Assembly: GCA_002408485.1 (NCBI GenBank)
Contig: DHSP01000053.1
Coordinates: 8,283-14,649, forward strand
DNA length: 6,367 nucleotides
Direction of reading: 5' to 3'
Source: Proteiniphilum sp. UBA5283
GTDB lineage: Bacteria; Bacteroidota; Bacteroidia; Bacteroidales; Dysgonomonadaceae
Below, piece by piece: positions 1 to 5,756 of the stretch (position 1 is its first letter; each line of letters starts with the position of its first letter). The notes under the pieces are model-generated. The model was not told the DNA's origin. It did not search any database and saw only the letters and a list, made by a program, of their open reading frames with translations. The translations under genes and the position numbers were made by a program.

Positions 1-789
1 TGGACCGGCTTCGACTATTTGGGGGAGCCCACTCCTTATTACAGCAACTGGCCCAGCCACAGTTCCCTCTTCGGGGCGGTGGACCTGGCAGGTATTCCCA
101 AAGACCGTTTTTACCTCTACCGCAGCCATTGGAACAAAGAGGCTGAAACGCTCCATATCCTGCCCCACTGGAACTGGGAAGGTCGTGAGGGCGAGGCGAC
201 GCCGGTCTTCGTCTATACCAATTACCCTTCGGCTGAGTTGTTTATCAACGGCAAAAGCCAGGGGGTGCGGAAGAAAGATCTCTCCATCCCGCTCGAGGGT
301 AGCTACAGCGCAGCAGCACAGAAAGGGCTGGAACGCCAGAAGCGTTACCGGTTGATGTGGATGGATGCGAAGTATGAGCCGGGAACAGTGAAAGTGGTGG
401 CCTACGATAAGGATGGCAACAAAGCCGCAGAAAAAGAGGTTCGTACCGCCGGAAAACCGTACCGCCTGGTGCTGGAGGCGGACAGGAATGTGATCAACGC
501 CGACGGGAAAGACCTTTCGTTCATCACCGTATCGGTGGTCGACAAGAACGGCAACCCCTGTCCCAACGTGAACGAGCTGGTGACGTTCAAGGTAAAGGGA
601 ACGGGCACCTATCGTGCCGGAGCCAACGGTGATCCTGCCAGTCTCGATCTGTTTCACCTGCCACAGATGCACCTTTTTAACGGTAAGCTGGTGGCCATTG
701 TGGAGTCAACAGAAAAACCGGGTACAATTACCCTGGAAGCAAACGCCAAAGGATTGAGGAAAGCTGTTGTCGCTATACAGACAAAGTAG
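1..789 (+). CDS. Glycoside hydrolase family 2 protein (beta-galactosidase-like), C-terminal part, 5' truncated
   Basis: The frame is open from base 1, so the true start lies upstream; 262 residues are visible before the TAG stop. The first residues, WTGFDYLGEPTPY, match the end of the GH2 catalytic TIM barrel. A DUF4982-like beta-sandwich follows (about residues 55-135), with the hallmark run HWNWEG, then YTNYPSAELFINGKSQG. A Glyco_hydro2_C5-like domain follows (about 145-262), with NADGKDLSFITVSVVDKNG, the NGDP turn, and LFNGKLVAIVES...PGTITLEANAKGL. Full members of this architecture usually run about 800-900 residues, are secreted or periplasmic, and release beta-linked galactose or related sugars from glycans. 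The catalytic glutamates and any signal peptide are outside the window, so substrate cannot be judged. The family call is firm; the exact activity is inference. The gene ends in a hairpin terminator and is not co-transcribed with the next gene. Such enzymes often sit in polysaccharide utilisation loci, which would lie upstream. Confidence 0.92.
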   Translation, partial: WTGFDYLGEPTPYYSNWPSHSSLFGAVDLAGIPKDRFYLYRSHWNKEAETLHILPHWNWEGREGEATPVFVYTNYPSAELFINGKSQGVRKKDLSIPLEGSYSAAAQKGLERQKRYRLMWMDAKYEPGTVKVVAYDKDGNKAAEKEVRTAGKPYRLVLEADRNVINADGKDLSFITVSVVDKNGNPCPNVNELVTFKVKGTGTYRAGANGDPASLDLFHLPQMHLFNGKLVAIVESTEKPGTITLEANAKGLRKAVVAIQTK

Positions 790-814
790 TTCAGAATCAC
801 ACAAAAATAGTACG

Positions 815-842
815 AACGCTCCATCGAAAGGTGGGGCGTTTT
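815..842 (+). terminator. Rho-independent terminator of the GH2 gene
   Basis: The arm AACGCTCCA (815-823) pairs with TGGGGCGTT (832-840) through nine pairs, one of them a T-G wobble, around an 8-base loop. The 3' arm runs into a short T tract (839-842). It lies 25 bases after the GH2 stop. The T tract is short, so efficiency is uncertain. Confidence 0.7.
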
Positions 843-845
843 GTC

Positions 846-853
846 TATCTTTG
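846..853 (+). promoter_or_regulatory. Bacteroidota-type -7 promoter box for rlmD
   Basis: TATCTTTG is an exact match to the Bacteroidota -7 consensus TAnnTTTG and begins five bases past the upstream terminator stem. Transcription would be expected to start about five to seven bases downstream, leaving a short A-rich leader before the ATG at 874. No good -33 TTTG is seen at the expected 19-21 base spacing; the terminator hairpin occupies that stretch. Confidence 0.65.
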
Positions 854-873
854 TACTTCAAAAAAACAAATTA

Positions 874-2283
874 ATGGCAAGAAAAAGGAAACAACTTCCC
901 CTGCTCGAGTCGGTGCTCATCACCGATGTGGCGGCAGAGGGAAAGGCAATTGCAAAGGTGGACGGAATGGCGCTGTTTGTACCGTATGCCGTACCGGGCG
1001 ACGTGGTTGACATACAGCTAACGCGCAAGAAACACAGTTATGCCGAGGGCAGGGTGGTGCGCTTTGAAAAATATTCCGAAAACAGGACAATACCCTTTTG
1101 CAACCACTTCGGCGTCTGCGGCGGCTGTAAGTGGCAACAGCTTCCTTACAAGGAACAACTGAAATACAAGCAACAGCAGGTGCTGGACAGCCTGACCCGT
1201 ATTGGCAAGGTGGAGCTGCCGGAGATTACCCCCATCCTGGGGGCGCCACAGACCACCTTCTACCGGAACAAGCTGGAGTTTACCTTTTCCAACAAGCGGT
1301 GGCTCACCGAAGAGGAGATCAGCTCCGACAAGCAGTTTGCGGAAATGAATGCTCTGGGGTTCCATATCCCTGGCATGTTCGACAAGGTGCTCGATATCGA
1401 CAAGTGCTGGCTGATGGACGACCTTGCCAACCAAATAAGGAACAGCATTCGTAGCTTCTGCCTGGAGCAGGGCTACAGCTTCTTCGATCTTCGCAACCAA
1501 CAGGGGCTTATGCGTACCCTCATGATCCGCAACAGCTCCATCGGTGAGTGGATGGTGATTGTGGTCTTTTATGAAGATGATCGTGAAAAAAGAGAAAAAC
1601 TGATGGGCTACCTTGTGGCTGAATATCCGCAGATCACCTCCCTGCTCTACATCATCAACCAAAAAGCAAACGACACCATTACGGATCAGGAGGTGGTGAC
1701 CTGGCGCGGCAAAGATCACATCTTTGAAGAGATGGAGGGATTGCGATTCAAGATCGGCCCCAAATCGTTCTACCAGACCAACAGCGAGCAGGCCTATCAC
1801 CTCTATGGGGTGGCGCGAAGCTTCGCGCAGCTTACGGGTGATGAGCTGGTGTACGACCTTTATACCGGTACGGGTACCATTGCCAACTTTGTGGCACGCA
1901 ATGCCAGGGAAGTGATTGGAATAGAGTACGTGGAGGAAGCCATTGAAGACGCACGGGTAAACTCGCAGATAAACGGGATCGAAAATACACGCTTTTATGC
2001 TGGCGACATGAAAGATGTGCTTACAGCGGAGTTTATTGCAGCTCATGGTCATCCCGATGTAATCATTACCGATCCGCCTCGCGCCGGGATGCACGAAGAT
2101 GTGGTCAATGCCATTTTGTTGGCAGCGCCGGAAAGAATAGTATATGTGAGCTGTAACCCGGCCACGCAGGCTCGCGATCTGAACCTGCTGGACTGCAATT
2201 ACAAGGTTATCCGTGTACAGCCGGTCGACATGTTTCCCCACACCCATCATGTGGAGAATGTGGTGCTGTTGGAGAAAAGATAG
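874..2283 (+). CDS. rlmD: 23S rRNA (uracil-5-)-methyltransferase, RlmD/RumA family
   Basis: This 469-residue cytoplasmic enzyme uses SAM to form 5-methyluridine in 23S rRNA. An N-terminal TRAM-type OB fold (about residues 8-65) binds RNA. Four cysteines suit a [4Fe-4S] cluster: C76, C82 and C85 (C-X5-C-X2-C, in CNHFGVCGGC) and C178. The methyltransferase fold has the SAM loop DLYTGTGTI (328-336), where many relatives have DLFCG, then DPPRAGMHEDV (400-410). The catalytic cysteine is C427 in YVSCNPATQARDL, and the base-removing glutamate is E461 in HTHHVENVVLLEKR. Length fits the family (E. coli RlmD is 433). I chose ATG at 874. The in-frame TTG at 841 would add 11 residues, but it lies upstream of the promoter -7 box and inside the preceding T tract. 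There is no Shine-Dalgarno sequence, only an A-rich leader. Target specificity is not certain: E. coli RlmD modifies U1939, while Bacillus RlmCD also modifies U747. The gene is monocistronic and convergent with the TraB/GumN gene. Confidence 0.93.
   Translation: MARKRKQLPLLESVLITDVAAEGKAIAKVDGMALFVPYAVPGDVVDIQLTRKKHSYAEGRVVRFEKYSENRTIPFCNHFGVCGGCKWQQLPYKEQLKYKQQQVLDSLTRIGKVELPEITPILGAPQTTFYRNKLEFTFSNKRWLTEEEISSDKQFAEMNALGFHIPGMFDKVLDIDKCWLMDDLANQIRNSIRSFCLEQGYSFFDLRNQQGLMRTLMIRNSSIGEWMVIVVFYEDDREKREKLMGYLVAEYPQITSLLYIINQKANDTITDQEVVTWRGKDHIFEEMEGLRFKIGPKSFYQTNSEQAYHLYGVARSFAQLTGDELVYDLYTGTGTIANFVARNAREVIGIEYVEEAIEDARVNSQINGIENTRFYAGDMKDVLTAEFIAAHGHPDVIITDPPRAGMHEDVVNAILLAAPERIVYVSCNPATQARDLNLLDCNYKVIRVQPVDMFPHTHHVENVVLLEKR
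1813..1828. repeat. Perfect 16-bp palindrome inside rlmD
   Basis: GCGCGAAGCTTCGCGC is self-complementary over all 16 bases. It lies in the rlmD codons for GVARSFAQL, so coding pressure can account for most of it. No function is implied; by chance such a palindrome is expected about once in 65 kb of random sequence. Confidence 0.5.
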
Positions 2284-2375
2284 ATGGGCCTATTTGCGCT
2301 TTCGGGCCTTTGGTGTCAGATGCCGTTGATATGGGTAAAGGAATAAGGATGTATTGGCCGTGATTGCGGTTGTGG

Positions 2376-3284
2376 CTAGTTTACAGCTTCAACGCGGTAT
2401 CCCAATTCTTTCAATCCTTCAATCAGTCCCTCTTCTCCGGGAAGGTGCAGGCATCCCACGGCAATGAACGATGGCTTCTCCTTCATGATGGCAGGCAGTT
2501 GTTCAAGCCATTTTCTGTTTCGATCGCCGTTCAGCGTATTTTTCTCCTTTTCGGTAGAAGGGCAGGGGTCGTCGGGCATTTCCTTCTCGTACAGTGCCCG
2601 CAGTGCATGAATATTCTGTGCGTGGTAAGCTACCTGGAGCTCATCCATCTGCTTTTTCAGCAGTTCCGGATGTTTGACCATGCAGACCAACAGTTCCGCC
2701 TGTCTCTCCAATGTTTGCGAGTTGAGCAAAACAGAGATCTGATCCTCGGTTGTTTCGAGTCCGATTACCGGCCGGGTGCGTTTTAACGCCTCCTCCTGAA
2801 AATACTGATCAAGACTCTTCCCGGACGAAAGGGAAGGGTAGTACTGTTGATAGAGGGTGACAGAAATCAGGTTGGAGAGCAGGGCAGGTTTGAGTGTGCC
2901 AAGCTGCTTCAACCCGGCACCCAGCAGCCGGATAAGCGTGCTGTCGAGCAGCGCTGCATCTTCCGGAGACAATAGCGAATCATACGAAACGCCGGACGGC
3001 ATTGTTGACTCGTTCATAATTTTCATCTGCATCGAAGCCATATTGCTCATGTCAAGCTCGCCCACAGTCTGTTCCGTGTTTTCAAAAGCATCCATTACTC
3101 CCGAAACAGAGTCGAGAAAGGAGATGGGGACAAGGTGGTGGGTTCCAAAAAGGAAGGAAGGCTGTTCAAGTCCATTTCCGGATACTTTCCATAACAAAGA
3201 ACCGGTTTCTACCTTTGAAGCACCGGTGCAGGAAAGCAACATGAAAAATGCTGCCAGCGAGAGAACGATCTTTTTGATTATCAT
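2376..3284 (-). CDS. TraB/GumN family lipoprotein
   Basis: This 302-residue protein begins with a lipoprotein signal peptide: lysines at 4-5, a hydrophobic core, and the lipobox LLSC with the acylated cysteine at C19. The mature protein is therefore probably anchored in the inner or outer membrane. The rest matches the TraB/GumN (PF01963) pattern. It has LLWKVSGN then SFLFGTHHL (GTHH at 47-50), VGELD (75-78 region, acidic E76/D78), SLDQYFQEEA with D159, GLETTEDQ (175-182), RNRKW (255-259), and the C-terminal AVGCLHLPGEEGL with H280. The conserved histidines and acidic residues are those proposed to bind metal in the related TIKI metalloproteases. Whether bacterial members are proteases is not settled, so activity and substrate are unknown. 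Its ATG is 7 bp downstream of the stop of the 110-residue membrane protein gene, suggesting co-transcription. It converges on rlmD across a 92-bp gap in which I see no convincing terminator. The start is fixed by the signal peptide. Confidence 0.88.
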   Translation of the reverse strand: MIIKKIVLSLAAFFMLLSCTGASKVETGSLLWKVSGNGLEQPSFLFGTHHLVPISFLDSVSGVMDAFENTEQTVGELDMSNMASMQMKIMNESTMPSGVSYDSLLSPEDAALLDSTLIRLLGAGLKQLGTLKPALLSNLISVTLYQQYYPSLSSGKSLDQYFQEEALKRTRPVIGLETTEDQISVLLNSQTLERQAELLVCMVKHPELLKKQMDELQVAYHAQNIHALRALYEKEMPDDPCPSTEKEKNTLNGDRNRKWLEQLPAIMKEKPSFIAVGCLHLPGEEGLIEGLKELGYRVEAVN

Positions 3285-3291
3285 GATTTTT

Positions 3292-3624
3292 TTATTGGTC
3301 GATTTTCATAATTGTGCCATCAACAACCTTGGCCATCCTCTCTTTCTCTTTTCCAATACTCAGAAAATCGAATAAAATCCAGAAGAGGGTAAACGATGGA
3401 ATTATGTCTGTGACAGGGAATAGCTCTTCCATGAAAGTGATGAGGGAGGTGTATTTTCCCTTTTTCTCGCCGAACATCTTGTAGCTGATGTAAGCGGCCA
3501 CGGGAGCCCATATTACATCGACAAAAGCGGCGGCCGGAATAGCAGCTGAAGCCATACCTACCGCGTCTAACAGTATGCACTTGCCCAATTTCCTGTATTT
3601 AGTCCCTGTTTTTTCTAGCTGCAT
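3292..3624 (-). CDS. Small membrane protein of unknown function
   Basis: I do not recognise a named family. The 110-residue protein has a short basic N-terminus (KYRKLGK). A long hydrophobic stretch follows (about 16-49, LLDAVGMASAAIPAAAF then VDVIWAPVAAYISYKMF), long enough for two short helices or a re-entrant hairpin broken by P30, D36 and P41. Then comes a basic turn (GEKKGKY, 52-58), a segment with MEELFPVTDIIPS (65-77), and a final hydrophobic helix (about 76-90) ahead of a charged tail. The polar residues within membrane segments (D20, D36, E66, E67, D73) are unusual for a simple anchor and look like conserved motif positions. From memory, similar small proteins with WAP and EEL-P-TD-IP motifs occur widely in Bacteroidota as hypotheticals; this was not checked. 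The stop lies 7 bp before the TraB/GumN start, so the two are probably one operon. M24 is an alternative start but lies inside the first hydrophobic segment. Confidence 0.75.
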   Translation of the reverse strand: MQLEKTGTKYRKLGKCILLDAVGMASAAIPAAAFVDVIWAPVAAYISYKMFGEKKGKYTSLITFMEELFPVTDIIPSFTLFWILFDFLSIGKEKERMAKVVDGTIMKIDQ

Positions 3625-3680
3625 TGTCCGGTGTGAAAGATTTGTCAGTATGAGCGTTTTTCGTCAAAAGGTTTGTGTTG

Positions 3681-3717
3681 AAAAAAATCAGGGAAATAAT
3701 GAAATTCCCCCGATTTT
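3681..3717 (-). terminator. Rho-independent terminator of the ferritin gene
   Basis: Read on the minus strand, AAAATC-GG-GGGAA pairs with TTCCC-T-GATTTT around a 9-base loop; the only irregularities are a G-T wobble and one bulged G. The 3' arm runs into an uninterrupted T tract (complement of 3681-3687). It begins about 30 bases after the ferritin stop. It implies that the downstream small membrane protein gene has its own promoter between about 3625 and 3680, where I see no good consensus. Confidence 0.65.
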
Positions 3718-3745
3718 CTCACAAAAATATCAAAAGTTATTTCAA

Positions 3746-4264
3746 TTAAGCAGTTGTAGTAGTATTGATGGGTGTATAGCTCCTTTGCGCCAGCTCTTTG
3801 TCCATGGTGTAGACACCAAATCCGTTGTTGCCTATCAGCTTCAGGCTGTCGATCATTCCCTGGGCCGTTTCTTCCTCTTCCACCTGCTCATTCACAAACC
3901 ACTGTAACATGTTTTCGGTTGCAAAGTCGTTTTCTTTGCGCGCAATCGAAACCAGATTGTTGATGAGCGAGGTAACCACTCTTTCGTGATCCAGCGTGTC
4001 CTGAAATGTTTTTAATACAGAATCCCATGACGTTTCTACCTTTTCTATAGGGGCTAATTCTACCCTGTTCCCTTTCGCAATAAGATAATTCATAAACTTC
4101 AATGCGTGGTCCTGTTCTTCCTGAAACTGAACCTTGAACCAGTTGGCAAAACCAGGAAGACCTTCGTGAGCGCACCAGGTTGACATGGAGAGGTAGAGAT
4201 AAGCCGACCATAATTCGGCGTTGATCTGTTTGTTAATTGCGGTTTCTAATTCTTTACTTACCAT
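3746..4264 (-). CDS. ftnA: Non-haem bacterial ferritin (FtnA type)
   Basis: This 172-residue four-helix-bundle protein should assemble into the 24-subunit cytoplasmic shell that oxidises Fe(II) and stores it as ferric mineral. Every ferroxidase ligand of E. coli FtnA is present at the same residue number: E17, E50 and H53 (site A), E94, Q127 and E130 (site B), and E49, E126 and E129 (the third, C site). Recognisable blocks are NAELWSAYLYLSM (16-27), FQEEQDHALKFM (47-58), LDHERVVTSL (91-100) and FVNEQVEEEE (123-132). The C-terminus ends in a short threonine-rich tail, TPINTTTTA. Length is normal for the family. The ATG at 4264 fits the family N-terminus (VSKELETAINKQIN); upstream is AT-rich with no Shine-Dalgarno sequence. 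It is divergent from spt and is followed by its own terminator. Iron or oxidative-stress control is usual for the family, but no Fur-like site is obvious; an unexplained dyad lies about 80 bases upstream. Confidence 0.95.
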   Translation of the reverse strand: MVSKELETAINKQINAELWSAYLYLSMSTWCAHEGLPGFANWFKVQFQEEQDHALKFMNYLIAKGNRVELAPIEKVETSWDSVLKTFQDTLDHERVVTSLINNLVSIARKENDFATENMLQWFVNEQVEEEETAQGMIDSLKLIGNNGFGVYTMDKELAQRSYTPINTTTTA

Positions 4265-4345
4265 AGTTGTGTTACTGTTTATTTATTAAATGTGTCCAAT
4301 GTCGTTAAAACGTTTATAAATCGAAAATGTTTAAAATATTCGTCC

Positions 4346-4363
4346 GAACCAGCCGGGTGGTTC
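4346..4363. promoter_or_regulatory. Near-perfect 18-bp dyad between ferritin and spt, possible operator
   Basis: GAACCAGCCGGGTGGTTC is an inverted repeat with GAACCA/TGGTTC arms and a central CCGG; only one symmetric pair (G opposite G) fails. It is GC-rich within a strongly AT-rich 217-bp divergent intergenic region and is flanked by an A9 run (4364-4372). The T tract lies on the wrong side for a minus-strand terminator, and the plus strand has no T tract, so a regulator binding site fits better than a terminator. The regulated gene could be ftnA, spt or both. Confidence 0.45.
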
Positions 4364-4402
4364 AAAAAAAAAGAGTTGCATCCGACTATTTAAATTAATT
4401 GC

Positions 4403-4410
4403 TATCTTTG
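4403..4410 (+). promoter_or_regulatory. Bacteroidota-type -7 promoter box for spt
   Basis: TATCTTTG matches the TAnnTTTG consensus exactly and is identical to the box upstream of rlmD. A TTG at 4376-4378 is the nearest -33 candidate, but its spacing (24 bases) is longer than the usual 19-21. Transcription from here gives a leader of about 65 bases. Confidence 0.65.
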
Positions 4411-4432
4411 CAATTGGTTTCTTGGAAAAAAC

Positions 4433-4469
4433 ACTTCTCACTCTGATTTAGGAAGAAGTTTATTTTTTT
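4433..4469 (+). other. Weak hairpin followed by T tract in the spt leader
   Basis: ACTTCT (4433-4438) can pair with AGAAGT (4454-4459) across a 15-base loop, followed by a T-rich stretch with seven consecutive T (4463-4469), just before the spt ATG. The arrangement resembles a weak intrinsic terminator or attenuator, but the stem has only two G-C pairs and a long loop, so it may be incidental. Confidence 0.25.
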
Positions 4470-4481
4470 AATTTTCTTTAG

Positions 4482-5672
4482 ATGAATCTTTTAAAAGAAA
4501 AAATGATGAAATATGATGCTCCGCAGCGTGCGAAAGCTGCAGGCATCTATCCCTACTTCCGGGCTATTGAAAGCGATCAGGACACAGAAGTTCTCATCAA
4601 CGGGAAGAAAGTGTTGATGTTCGGTTCAAATGCCTATCTGGGGCTGACCAATCACCCGAAAGTAAAAGAAGCTGCGATTGCTGCGACTAAGAAATATGGT
4701 ACCGGCATGGCGGGATCCCGTTTTTTGAACGGGACGCTCGACATACATCTGGAGCTTGAGCGAAAACTTGCCAACTTCATGAATAAGGATGAAGCCGTTG
4801 TTTTCTCCACCGGATTTACCGTGAACGAGGGGGTACTGGGATGTCTTACCGGAAGAGATGAATACATCATCTGGGATGAGAGAGATCATGCATCCATCAT
4901 AGAGGGACTACGGACATCTTTCTCCACAAAATACAAGTTTCGTCATAACGATATGGATTCCCTGGAGAAGCAACTTAAACGCTGTGATCCCAGGAAGGTG
5001 AAATTGATTGTTGTCGATGGCGTCTTCAGTATGGAAGGAGATCTGGCCAATCTGCCCGAGATCGTGAAGCTGGCGCGCAAATACAACGCCAATATCATGG
5101 TGGACGAGGCACACAGCCTGGGGGTCCTTGGCAAAAGATACAGCGGCCGCGGTGTCTGTGATCATTTTGGCCTGCTCGACGATGTGGACCTTGTGATGGG
5201 TACATTCAGCAAGTCGTTGGCCTCCATCGGCGGATTTATCGCCGGTGACTATCCGGTGATCAACTATCTGCGCCACAATGCACGTACCAATATTTTTAGT
5301 GCCAGCATCACACCGGCTGCCACAGCTGCTGCTGCCGCGGCGCTCGATATTCTTAAATCTGAGCCGGAACGTGTGAAACGATTGTGGGAGCTGACCGATT
5401 ACGCTATCAATCAGTTCCGGGAAAGAGGGTTTGAGCTGGGACCTACGTCGACGCCTATTCTGCCGCTTTATGTCAGGGACAACGACAAGACCTTCATGAT
5501 TACCAAAATGCTTTTCGAAGAAGGTATTTTTGTCAATCCGGTTGTTCCGCCCGCCGTCGCATCAAACGACACTCTCATTCGTTACTCGCTGATGGCCACA
5601 CACACCATTGAGCAGATCGATCACTCCATTGAACGCATCACGGCCGTCTTTAAGAGAACAGGCGTCCTCTGA
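4482..5672 (+). CDS. spt: Serine palmitoyltransferase (alpha-oxoamine synthase family)
   Basis: This 396-residue cytosolic PLP enzyme condenses L-serine with a long-chain acyl-CoA to give 3-ketosphinganine, the first step of sphingolipid synthesis in Bacteroidales. Family landmarks in order are: FGSNAYLGLTNHP (47-59), YGTGMAGSRFLNGT (72-85), DERDHASIIEG with H136 that stacks on the PLP ring (132-142), VVDGVFSMEGD (177-187), VDEAHSLGVLG with D208 and H211 (207-217), and TFSKSLASIGG with the Schiff-base lysine K244 (241-251). The N-terminus (LLKEKMMKYDAPQRAKAAGIYPYF) and IESDQDTEVLINGKKVLMFGSN resemble Bacteroides Spt more than BioF or Kbl. The paralogues 8-amino-7-oxononanoate synthase and 2-amino-3-ketobutyrate ligase share the fold, and no biotin or threonine genes are nearby. 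The ATG at 4482 fits the family start; the leader is T-rich without a Shine-Dalgarno sequence. No other sphingolipid gene is visible beside it. Confidence 0.88.
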   Translation: MNLLKEKMMKYDAPQRAKAAGIYPYFRAIESDQDTEVLINGKKVLMFGSNAYLGLTNHPKVKEAAIAATKKYGTGMAGSRFLNGTLDIHLELERKLANFMNKDEAVVFSTGFTVNEGVLGCLTGRDEYIIWDERDHASIIEGLRTSFSTKYKFRHNDMDSLEKQLKRCDPRKVKLIVVDGVFSMEGDLANLPEIVKLARKYNANIMVDEAHSLGVLGKRYSGRGVCDHFGLLDDVDLVMGTFSKSLASIGGFIAGDYPVINYLRHNARTNIFSASITPAATAAAAAALDILKSEPERVKRLWELTDYAINQFRERGFELGPTSTPILPLYVRDNDKTFMITKMLFEEGIFVNPVVPPAVASNDTLIRYSLMATHTIEQIDHSIERITAVFKRTGVL

Positions 5673-5701
5673 CCCTGCCCTTCGAAAGAGAAATATTCTC
5701 T

Positions 5702-5729
5702 AAACGCATCAGTCGTTTTGGTTTTTTTT
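5702..5729 (+). terminator. Possible weak terminator after spt
   Basis: AAACG (5702-5706) pairs with CGTTT (5714-5718) around a 7-base loop, followed by a T-rich tract with eight T (5722-5729). Immediately upstream, AGAGAA (5687-5692) and TTCTCT (5696-5701) form a second small hairpin. Both stems are short and AT-rich, so terminating strength is doubtful. Confidence 0.4.
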
Positions 5730-5730
5730 A

Positions 5731-5738
5731 TAGATTCG
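5731..5738 (+). promoter_or_regulatory. Probable -7 promoter box for the DUF389 gene
   Basis: TAGATTCG matches TAnnTTTG with one mismatch (C for T), and the following CA matches the bases after the spt box. It is 18 bases before the ATG at 5757, a spacing similar to that at rlmD. No -33 TTTG is found at the usual distance. Confidence 0.45.
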
Positions 5739-5756
5739 CAAAATTAATGACTGGTT

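Noticed and set aside
1018..2250. 410-residue open frame on the minus strand opposite rlmD
   Set aside because: It is an antisense shadow of a firmly identified gene: it shows no recognisable domain, is rich in H, V and L as expected from the complement of rlmD codons, and has no promoter-like context.
2284..2375. Possible bidirectional terminator between the convergent rlmD and TraB/GumN genes
   Set aside because: GGGCCT occurs twice (2286-2291 and 2304-2309) but as a direct repeat. The only stem available is the four-base GGCC core without a T tract on either strand. I see no convincing terminator here.
2857..3375. 172-residue plus-strand open frame opposite the TraB/GumN lipoprotein and the small membrane protein
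   Set aside because: It is antisense to two genes with clear signal peptide, family motifs or membrane topology; it is serine-rich low-information sequence without a domain.
3722..3729. Minus-strand TATTTTTG, matching TAnnTTTG, as promoter of the small membrane protein operon
   Set aside because: It lies just upstream of the ferritin terminator hairpin, so transcripts starting there would be terminated before 3624. It has no -33 partner and is in AT-rich sequence where chance matches are likely.
4333..4366. Minus-strand ferritin promoter with TTTG (complement of 4363-4366) and a TATTTTAA-like box
   Set aside because: The -7 match fails at its last two bases and the spacing is about 24 instead of 19-21 bases, so I could not support a promoter call.
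4346..4372. The ferritin/spt dyad as an intrinsic terminator
   Set aside because: On the minus strand the T run precedes the stem, and on the plus strand the run after the stem is A. Neither gives the stem-then-T order, and no gene ends there.
4482..5672. Alternative annotation as BioF (8-amino-7-oxononanoate synthase) or Kbl
   Set aside because: The N-terminal region and IESDQDTEV segment resemble Bacteroidales serine palmitoyltransferase, and there are no biotin or threonine-degradation genes in view. The fold alone does not exclude them completely.
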